NCBI GenBank assembly: GCA_027859235.1 | Contig: JAQIBE010000082.1 | Coordinates: 1 to 32,350, forward strand | Origin: Desulfobulbaceae bacterium | GTDB taxonomy: Bacteria; Desulfobacterota; Desulfobulbia; Desulfobulbales; SURF-16 | Direction: 5' to 3' | DNA: 32,350 nucleotides | Shown: in pieces, positions 1-6,405 of the stretch | Layout of the letters: each line of letters begins with the position of its first letter | Position numbering within the stretch: position 1 is the first letter of the stretch | Translations under genes and position numbers: made by a program | The notes under the pieces: model-generated | What the model saw: only the letters and a program-made list of their open reading frames with translations | Database searches by the model: none | What the model was told of the DNA's origin: nothing

Positions 1-120
1 CCCTTACGGGTAGCCGACGCATGACTCGGAGGCCATAGCTGGTCGCTATCCTTTACTATGCAGGGACTTTCACCCTTAACTCTTTGCCGGCTTTTACCGG
101 CGCTTTCGACTTGACCCCTA
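1..120 (-). mobile_element. Probable 5' part of a group II intron (partial, runs off the window)
   Basis: Read on the minus strand, this stretch has the look of the 5' domain I of a bacterial group II intron. A GC hairpin (CGCCGG..CCGGC) is followed by AGGGTGAAAGTCCCTGC, in which GGTGAAAGTCC matches the conserved domain I segment, and then by CCTCCGAGTCATGCGTCGG. The intron would start near position 110-120 and continue beyond the left edge, so the reverse transcriptase is not visible. A canonical GTGYG 5' end is not obvious, so the exact boundary is uncertain. The call rests on remembered motif similarity, not on folding. Confidence 0.42.
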
Positions 121-263
121 ATCTTTGTTTTCCCGCCGCTCTTCATAGTTTTTTCCTTGAGCAGCACCTTGCTGCAAAACATAGTAATGGTTATTATAGC
201 TACAAGGTTTTATCTAGAAAATGGCGCAATTGGGCTATCCATTCTGAATAACGAGGTTTTTTG

Positions 264-1607
264 ATGAAAAAGAATTGTTTTCTGTTTCTGAGCACCAGTT
301 TGTTTCTTATGCTCCTGTTATCTGGTTGCAGTGGTGGCGGTGGCAGCGGCGGTGATAGCAGTGTTGAGGAAAGTGATACCGAAGACGGCGACGGTAATGT
401 GGGCGCGGCCACCAGTGAGTACATTATCCTGGCCTGGAACGACCTGGGTATGCACTGCCTTAATCCCACCTATGATCAGGCTGTTATTCTGCCGCCTTAC
501 AATACAGTGTGGGCGCAGGTGATCAGAAGGGGCACTCCGCCGGCGCCGGTTACCAGCAACTTGACCGTGGAATACCGGGTGGTCAATAACACCTATTCCG
601 ACTCGAAAGAGCGTTACGGCCAGTTCTGGACCTATGTAACTGATCTGTTTGGGATTGATCTGCCGGTTAATACCGGGCTTAACCTTTCCGACCCTAACCA
701 TCATAACGGCCTGACAGGGACCATGGTGGCGGCGGGCGACCATTTTGAGGTATATGGCATACCCTTGACGCCGGTCGACGATGCCCTGGTCTGGAACCCC
801 TACCAGGTTATAGAACTGACCCTGAAAAACGACAGCGGTGTAGAGCTGGCCGTGACGCGGGCAACAATTCCCACCTCCGACGAGATCAACTGCGGCAAGT
901 GTCATAACGACGATCCGGATCCCTTTGTCGATATCCTGCGAAAACATGATACCGAGGAGGGTACCTCACTGGAAAACCGGGCTCCGGTTCTGTGTGCCGA
1001 ATGTCATGGCAGCCCGGCCTTAGGCAGTACCGATTCAGGCTCTTCCGGCAAATATCTCTCCGAAGCCATACATGGTTATCATGCCGCCGAGGGCGCTACC
1101 TGCTATGACTGTCACCCTGGTTCGCAGACCCAGTGCAGTCGCAGTCTGGCCCATACCGCTGCCGACGGCAACTGCACCACCTGTCATGGGGATATGGCCA
1201 CGGTCGCTGATTCGATCGCCAACAACGGCCGCATCCCCTGGGTGAAAGAACCGAAATGCGTGGACTGCCATACCGGAGTGGCTCAAGTGGACACCGGCAC
1301 CACCTTGTTCAGGAATGCCACCGGCCATGGCGGGATCTACTGCTCCGGCTGCCACGGCAGTCCGCATGCCATGGTGCCGTCCCGCGAGGCCTCCGATAAC
1401 TATCAGGCCATCCAGTATCAGGACAGCCCGAAGACCATCGGCAGCTGCGGCGCCTGCCATGACGGCTCAAAGGGTGAAGGGTCTGGTGAATTCCTCCAGG
1501 AGCACGGCCCTGGTGGCCGGGCCAGTGCCTGTAATGTCTGTCATCTTGAGGTGGACAGCAACGACACCGGTCTGTGGCCGCACCAGTTTCAGTGGCAGGA
1601 TCGTTAA
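264..1607 (+). CDS. Octaheme c-type cytochrome lipoprotein
   Basis: Predicted lipoprotein of 447 aa carrying eight haem c sites, probably acting in electron transfer at the cell envelope. The ATG at 264 is preferred over the TTG at 261 because GAGG lies 7 nt upstream of it. A signal peptide ends in a lipobox (LSGC, Cys22), followed by a Gly/Ser/Asp/Glu-rich linker to about residue 50. Residues about 52-205 form a haem-free domain opening with AWNDLGMHC. Eight CxxCH motifs lie at residues 210, 244, 280, 304, 332, 360, 395 and 423. The NDLGMHC domain joined to a multihaem tail recurs, as I remember it, in metal- and sulfur-respiring Proteobacteria/Desulfobacterota. The gene is monocistronic and ends in a strong terminator. 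The redox partner is unknown. Confidence 0.9.
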   Translation: MKKNCFLFLSTSLFLMLLLSGCSGGGGSGGDSSVEESDTEDGDGNVGAATSEYIILAWNDLGMHCLNPTYDQAVILPPYNTVWAQVIRRGTPPAPVTSNLTVEYRVVNNTYSDSKERYGQFWTYVTDLFGIDLPVNTGLNLSDPNHHNGLTGTMVAAGDHFEVYGIPLTPVDDALVWNPYQVIELTLKNDSGVELAVTRATIPTSDEINCGKCHNDDPDPFVDILRKHDTEEGTSLENRAPVLCAECHGSPALGSTDSGSSGKYLSEAIHGYHAAEGATCYDCHPGSQTQCSRSLAHTAADGNCTTCHGDMATVADSIANNGRIPWVKEPKCVDCHTGVAQVDTGTTLFRNATGHGGIYCSGCHGSPHAMVPSREASDNYQAIQYQDSPKTIGSCGACHDGSKGEGSGEFLQEHGPGGRASACNVCHLEVDSNDTGLWPHQFQWQDR

Positions 1608-1638
1608 ATATCGCCCGGAAAGCGATCTCCCACATACC

Positions 1639-1685
1639 AAAAAGGTACGGCGGCATCGGGTTATCCGGTGCCGCCGTACCTTTTT
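1639..1685. terminator. Strong bidirectional Rho-independent terminator
   Basis: A perfect 17-bp inverted repeat (1639-1655 with 1669-1685) encloses a 13-nt loop. The GC-rich core GGTACGGCGGCA is flanked by five A's on the left and five T's on the right, so it can terminate transcription in both directions. It sits 31 bp after the cytochrome stop codon. Confidence 0.9.
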
Positions 1686-1896
1686 GGCCAGCCGGAGAGA
1701 GAAACGGGATCCGCTCGTTGCTTGGCTCTTGCAACCGTCTGGCTTATGGCGTCCAGCTGTTTGGGGAGAATTTTACGTTGAGAAAGCAGGCGGTCTGTGA
1801 TGGCCACATAGCGCTATTCATCACATGACACCAGCCATGGGGATATTCTATCCGTAGTGGTCCCCGGAATTCTTTATGAAAAAAATGTGGCCGGTG

Positions 1897-2841
1897 CTAT
1901 ATCCTGTTTAATTCTAAAATTGGCGAACCATCATAAAAAACCATTACTGACGAAGACGATTCAGAGATAACAACGGCAAGAGCATCCGTTACAGCCGTAA
2001 GCGCAGCAGAGGCAGTGTGGCGGGCGCCGTATCCTCCGGAGAGTTCAAGTTTATCTTTACTTTGAGGTGGGCTCAGGTATACGGCTGCCCTTTCAACAAT
2101 GCCATTGGGATCAACAATAAAGGCACCGTCAAGGGCTGCAAGTTCACGCAGTGTTTCAATAAAATCCGGTTCGTGAATACTTCTTTGGGCTCTTAAGTGA
2201 CCTTTAAATGGATTTAAAATCAGTTGTTTTATATACGGCTTTAGTTCTTTTGTTTTTCCTAGAACAAAAATTGTGCCAATCGGTTTACCTTCTCGGCCTT
2301 GTTTGGCAAATTTGAGGGCAATGTCAATTAAACGATAGAATTCTTGTGACCGTAGTATGCTGGAAGGGACATTATCAAAAGTATGCTTGCGAAACCATTT
2401 ATTATCTCTTTTTAAATTCGTGATAAGCAGATTATCCAGCCGCAATGACCCCACTAATCCTGTTAAACAAAAAACCGTCTCATCCACTTCTACCAAGTCA
2501 TTCAGAACAGAAAACAAGAGACCAAGCTGAAATTGCTCGGTTCTGGTAATGGCTTGGTCAGGTAATCTGATTATGTGCCATTTGTTGACTATTTCTTTTT
2601 TAAGGAGAGCGTCCTTTCTTGCCAACAGGATTACGGTTTCCGTATCCTGACATTTCGCGATAAACCTTTGATCTTGAACGGATTCAGCAAAGGCTAATAT
2701 CGTAGAGATACCCAGTTCTTTGCATAACTCAAAACAGTGTTTTACGAGGAGTCTGGATTCACGGTTTTCTGATGCTCTCATCTCTTTTTGCGATGGTTGG
2801 CCACCTGTTTTTTTTCTTTTATCTATCTTCATGTTTGGCAT
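1897..2841 (-). CDS. Diadenylate cyclase (c-di-AMP synthase), DAC domain with pyruvate-kinase-C-like N-terminus
   Basis: Predicted soluble 314-aa enzyme that condenses two ATP into the second messenger c-di-AMP. The C-terminal DAC/DisA_N domain has both signature motifs: LDGAFIVD (DGA at residues 238-240) and GGYGARHTASAA (RHT at 274-276, in place of the RHR of DisA and CdaA). The N-terminal ~145 residues look like the alpha/beta pyruvate-kinase C-terminal fold that precedes DAC in CdaZ/DacZ-type enzymes; that assignment is from memory. It lacks the membrane helices of CdaA and the DNA-binding part of DisA. The ATG at 2841 lies inside the last codons of the upstream kinase gene (23-bp overlap) with no clear Shine-Dalgarno, so translational coupling is likely; an alternative ATG is at 2832. 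Confidence 0.82.
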   Translation of the reverse strand: MPNMKIDKRKKTGGQPSQKEMRASENRESRLLVKHCFELCKELGISTILAFAESVQDQRFIAKCQDTETVILLARKDALLKKEIVNKWHIIRLPDQAITRTEQFQLGLLFSVLNDLVEVDETVFCLTGLVGSLRLDNLLITNLKRDNKWFRKHTFDNVPSSILRSQEFYRLIDIALKFAKQGREGKPIGTIFVLGKTKELKPYIKQLILNPFKGHLRAQRSIHEPDFIETLRELAALDGAFIVDPNGIVERAAVYLSPPQSKDKLELSGGYGARHTASAALTAVTDALAVVISESSSSVMVFYDGSPILELNRI

Positions 2842-3892
2842 CTAATTTATTTTTAGGAATTCGTATTATGAACGTTGTGCCTTGTCCTGAGTTGCTTTTC
2901 ACTGCCACCCGGCCACCATGAGCCAGGACAATGGCTTTAACAGCAGCAAGGCCAAGGCCGTGTCCCGTACTGCTTGATTTGCTTTGATGAAACGCATCAA
3001 AAATGTATGGCAAATCATCATCAACAATGCCTGGGCCATTATCTTTCACCTGAACAACCACCTGCCTGTCATTCTCTTTGATAGTGGTGACAATCTCCCC
3101 ATTTTGATGAATAAATTTTATAGCGTTAGAGAATAGATTTTCAAAAACGCGCTGCAGTTGTTTGCTGTCAGCAATAATAGGAGATACAGCGTCATGCTCC
3201 AAACGTATAGTAATTCCTTTTTCTGACGCCTGGGGCTGACATCTCAAAATGAGTTGCTTAAGAAGTTCTGGTAAATCTACTTCTGCCAAATTAAGCTTGA
3301 TCTTATCTGTGGCTTGTCTTGAGAATTCCAAAAATTCCAAAACTAGAGACTCCAGCTGCTCCCCGGAGTTTTTAATATTTTTACAATAGATATCAAGCTT
3401 GTCTGCCGGCATATCTTCATGGTGCTCCTGGATTCTTTTTGTCAGACCTAAAATAGCAACCAATGGAGACTTCATGTCATGGGCCAGCATATATTGGAAA
3501 TTGTTCTTTTCGCGCTCTAAGGATTTTTCCCTGGAGATATCCTCGATAATCTCCAAAAAACCAATAAATACGCCGTCATCATTTGCAATTGCAGTAGCAC
3601 TTAGTCTTACTGGAATATGTTCATCATAACGGTTGATAAGTTCAGTCTCAAAGCCGGATGTCGGGACACCGACTTCCTTTAAAGTTTTTAAAGGGCTCTC
3701 TGATTTACACCTTTTACTATGTAATATCTCAGAGCATGGTTTCCCTATGACCTCTGAGGCGGAATAGCCCGTTAAGTCCTCTGCTGGATTATTAAAAGAG
3801 GTGATGTTAAAATCTGCATCCCTGGTCACTACAGCAACAGGGATGTTGTCTAAAATTAAATGACAGAAGCGAGAACTAACCTGGTTAGACAT
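2819..3892 (-). CDS. Cytoplasmic PAS-domain sensor histidine kinase
   Basis: A 357-aa histidine kinase with no transmembrane segment, so it should sense an intracellular signal. An N-terminal PAS domain (about residues 10-120, with the NITSFNNPAEDLTGY signature) is followed by a HisKA segment with the phospho-acceptor His138 in AHDMKSP. The HATPase_c domain shows the N box NLFSNAIKF, the G1 box DNGPGI and the G2 box GHGLGLAAVK. No receiver domain or response regulator is encoded nearby. The next gene, overlapping it by 23 bp, is the diadenylate cyclase, which suggests that kinase and c-di-AMP synthesis are functionally tied. The PAS ligand cannot be read from the sequence, though cysteines at residues 53 and 62 could matter. 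Confidence 0.9.
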   Translation of the reverse strand: MSNQVSSRFCHLILDNIPVAVVTRDADFNITSFNNPAEDLTGYSASEVIGKPCSEILHSKRCKSESPLKTLKEVGVPTSGFETELINRYDEHIPVRLSATAIANDDGVFIGFLEIIEDISREKSLEREKNNFQYMLAHDMKSPLVAILGLTKRIQEHHEDMPADKLDIYCKNIKNSGEQLESLVLEFLEFSRQATDKIKLNLAEVDLPELLKQLILRCQPQASEKGITIRLEHDAVSPIIADSKQLQRVFENLFSNAIKFIHQNGEIVTTIKENDRQVVVQVKDNGPGIVDDDLPYIFDAFHQSKSSSTGHGLGLAAVKAIVLAHGGRVAVKSNSGQGTTFIIRIPKNKLDAKHEDR

Positions 3893-4128
3893 AATGTTCG
3901 TTTTGTATTTAAGTTTATTCTTTATCTAAACCATCAACAATGATCGGTCCCATTGAGGCAGGCATAGAAATAACAAGCAAACGCTTGATGGCTATGAGAG
4001 GCTCCGAGACAAGAGGGAAATTGTCTATTGAGAAGCTCTGAAAACGATATAGGAACAGCCAAAGCAAAAGTGCCAATGGATATCTGGCTGATATCTTCGA
4101 GATTAAAGTTGAAAATAATCAGAGGACC

Positions 4129-4425
4129 TCAACCGGATAATCCAGCTAATACTACTTGGTTTTTCCCCTTTGCTTTTGCCTTGTAGAGCGCATTGTCAGC
4201 ATAACGTATTAATTTGTCTGGAGTTGTAATGAACTTGCTGGTCTGACTCACACCAATACTTACAGTAACTGAAAAATCGTTAAATTGAATTTCTGCTATA
4301 GCCTCACGAATACGCTGGGCAGCATCCCATGCCTTCTCGATAGGAATTTTGGGCATAATAATAGACAGTTCTTCACCGCCATAACGAACAACTGTATCCA
4401 TTTCCCGTACATTACCCTCAGCGTA
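4129..4425 (-). pseudogene. Fragment of a GGDEF diguanylate cyclase (C-terminal half only)
   Basis: The remnant encodes the second half of a GGDEF domain. The active-site loop is RYGGEEL, followed by the usual helix (AAQRIREAI), the VTVSIGVS strand and the ending YADNALYKAKAKGKNQV. The reading frame stays open past the first ATG to a stop at 4426-4428, and those residues (GNVREMDTVVRYGGEE) still match the family. The first half of the domain and any sensor part are gone. The broken end lies about 30 bp from a decayed Y1 transposase, which probably caused the truncation. It is unlikely to make c-di-GMP. Confidence 0.8.
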
Positions 4426-4458
4426 TTAGAACTACAGGAAAAGACCGGGTCAGGTCTT

Positions 4459-4895
4459 TCATTGTGCACTACCTAACATACTTAGGATACGACTAATGCT
4501 TGAATAGTGCAATTCAAAGAAGTTACCTATTTCCTGCATACTATAATAGTACCCCTTTCGTACGCCTTAAAAATAGCTAAATTTCTATCTGTATATTTTT
4601 GCATATAGCTTTCTAGTGACTTTGCAAGTTGCCGTCTTTGCACACAAGCGATTTCAGTGGACTTAACCTCAACTGACAATTTACAGTGCATTTCATCAAC
4701 AAACAATTCTGATCCCAGATAAATTTGTTTTTTTAGCTGCTCCCAAACTGGTGGCTGATTCCTGCCTCTTGCAACAAACACTTCATATTGTTTTATAGCG
4801 TCCAGCCTACACTCTGAAAAAGCCGAGGTACGTCTGTTGTCTAAAATGAGGCGGGTAATTCCAGGGGCAATTCTTTCCATATTTGTTGTTATCAT
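4459..4895 (-). pseudogene. Decayed REP-associated tyrosine (Y1/IS200-like) transposase, frameshifted C-terminal part
   Basis: The C-terminal half of a REP-associated Y1 transposase is recognisable. One frame (4527-4895) gives QPPVWEQLKKQIYLGSELFV, then an RRQLAKSLE..YTDRNLAIFKAYERG segment. The conserved ending SMQEIGNFFELHYSSISRIL follows in a second frame and stops at 4459-4461, so a one-base frameshift lies near 4545. The N-terminal catalytic Y1 domain is missing. Just beyond the stop come AAAGACCTGACCC and its complement GGGTCAGGTCTTT, typical of the ends of these elements. Upstream of 4895 the frame stays open to about 4962 but encodes nothing I recognise. Confidence 0.75.
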
Positions 4896-4991
4896 CTCCC
4901 GTGCAGATTGAGCCCAAAATGCGGTTGCAAAAGCGGTTTTGCCAGCACCGCCTCCGGATCATTGGTGACCCGGGCGGCCTAGTCAGAGAAT

Positions 4992-5447
4992 CTATGGTTC
5001 AGGCACCACCTTTTCTGTTGCTTCTTTAAGCGTATCTTTTCCAAAGGGATTAAGACAGGTGAACTGTTTCAGGACCTGCACCACCACCATGGGAATGAGG
5101 CTCATGCCGAGAATAAAGAGCCATTCCCCGGCGGTGGGCATCGCCAAGGTCAATACCTTGGCCAGGGGGTGGAAATAGACGGCGAGAAGGAGCAAGGCAA
5201 TGCTCAGGGCCACGGCCAGCAGCATGACGATGAGATTCATGAACTGGTCCACCAATATTCGCCATGCCGCCCGCTGCTTCCTGGTTTTCAGCTGATTGGG
5301 ACCATATTGATGCAGACGCCTGCGGGCCTCTTTAGGACCCAAGCCTTAGTCAGTATCTGACTTGAGGTGAGCAACCGCCTCTGTCGCCTCCATTGTCCAT
5401 GGATCTTTGCCGTTCAATGGCCGCTGGACGGCCTCATCATTCTTCAT
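4992..5447 (-). pseudogene. Cation-transporting P-type ATPase remnant: in-frame stop plus large internal deletion
   Basis: The frame starting at 5447 reads MKNDEAVQRP..PWTMEATEAV, the usual start of a type II (Ca2+/Na+/H+-like) P-type ATPase. It meets a TAA at 5346-5348, then continues GLGPKEARRRLHQYGPNQL and a first membrane segment (QFMNLIVMLLAVALSIA). It then jumps directly to the last membrane segments of the family (AVYFHPLAKVL..EWLFILGMSLIPMVVVQVLK). A normal protein has about 900 residues. About 150 remain, and the actuator, phosphorylation (DKTGT) and nucleotide-binding domains are absent. It begins 17 bp after the discoidin-like gene and was probably the last gene of the glucan operon. 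No function is expected. Confidence 0.82.
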
Positions 5448-5464
5448 GCTTTTCCGTCCTCTCT

Positions 5465-5938
5465 TTATCCCAGGCGCAGCTCTTGAAGGCTGGCATATAC
5501 CTCTTGGCTGCCGATATCAGGGGTGATGGCGAGCTCAAGCAGAGTGACACCCGAGAGATCCACATAGATATTCTCGATTTCTTCGTGGATACCTTGCGGG
5601 CTGAAGTTCCATTGCTGGCGGACAATGTGGTTGAAGGTCTCGCCGCGGTCCGGTGACCAGCGCAGCACAAACTGCTGGGTGCGGGCCCTATCCGGTTCCA
5701 CGAAGTGGATCCAGATCCGGTGTAAACTTTGTGGTTGACTGAACAAAAGCCTGATGCTCTGATCACCGGGCTGTGCGGCCCGCCAGCCGGAGGAGCTGCC
5801 GGGAACCAGGGCGTTTTCAATGGGATGATCAGCATCTTCGGAGGTGATTTCCACCTCAGCCGCTTCTTCCAGATTAAGCCAGTGCCCCTCTGGCTCGGTG
5901 CCAATCTCTTGCCCGGTCGGGATGATTCGCTTACGCAT
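5465..5938 (-). CDS. Small discoidin-like (F5/8 type C-like) protein, possible carbohydrate-binding module
   Basis: A 157-aa protein without signal peptide or membrane segment. Its middle and end resemble a beta-sandwich of the F5/8 type C (discoidin) sort: GWRAAQPGDQSIRLLFSQPQ, then RIWIHFVEPDRARTQQFVLRWS and a closing LLELAITPDI..ASLQELRLG. Proteins of this size and pattern are, to my memory, conserved hypotheticals in Proteobacteria. A glucan-binding role is inference from its place at the end of the glucan gene cluster. AGGGGG lies upstream of the ATG at 5938. The ATPase remnant follows after 17 bp, and chaB precedes it by about 140 bp. Confidence 0.65.
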   Translation of the reverse strand: MRKRIIPTGQEIGTEPEGHWLNLEEAAEVEITSEDADHPIENALVPGSSSGWRAAQPGDQSIRLLFSQPQSLHRIWIHFVEPDRARTQQFVLRWSPDRGETFNHIVRQQWNFSPQGIHEEIENIYVDLSGVTLLELAITPDIGSQEVYASLQELRLG

Positions 5939-6081
5939 GGTGGTGTTCCCCCTTGTCCTTATTTCAGGACGGAAAAGTGATGGCCGTCACGACAACGGAT
6001 TGCGCAAAAAAAGAGTAATGGTGGAGATGGGCGATAAGCACCCCCGCCTCCATGAAGGGGCAGCCCTTTTGGTGCCCTTTT

Positions 6082-6315
6082 TCAGTGGCTCTTGCGCCTC
6101 CAGGTTCCGCTGTCGCCCTTTTCATAGGCCTGCTTGACGGCAGACCAGGCCACCCGGTGCGCGGTCTCTTCCCGGTCCGCCTTGCCCCGCCGTTTTTCCG
6201 GGGAATCATACTGATTCCAGGCCGAATTAAAGGACTTGCGATAGATGGTCTGGGCGGCTTCAGGCAGATTGTCTCTGACCTGCGCGGGTAATTCTCGGTT
6301 TCTGCCATAGGGCAT
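6082..6315 (-). CDS. chaB: ChaB family protein (putative cation transport regulator)
   Basis: A 77-aa basic, soluble protein of the ChaB family. The core LPAQVRDNLPEAAQTIYRKSFNSA and the ending HRVAWSAVKQAYEKG match the family signature. The start at 6315 is chosen because AGGAGG lies 9 nt upstream; the frame is open for another 13 codons but without a ribosome binding site. In E. coli, ChaB is linked to the cation/proton antiporter ChaA, but its mechanism is poorly known. ChaB-like genes are also common in stress gene clusters. The remnant of a cation ATPase two genes downstream is an interesting coincidence. Confidence 0.85.
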   Translation of the reverse strand: MPYGRNRELPAQVRDNLPEAAQTIYRKSFNSAWNQYDSPEKRRGKADREETAHRVAWSAVKQAYEKGDSGTWRRKSH

Positions 6316-6405
6316 GAGTGAGTACCTCCTGTGGGGAGACATAGATAAGCTCATAGCCTGCTTTGCCTTGCCCCTTTCTGCTCTGCATATCTCTTATACT
6401 CTTTT

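Noticed and set aside
4896-4962. P-loop-like GGGAGKTAF stretch in frame ahead of the transposase fragment
   Set aside because: It is a single short motif with a stop just upstream and no Walker B or other ATPase features; it is probably a chance reading of decayed DNA.
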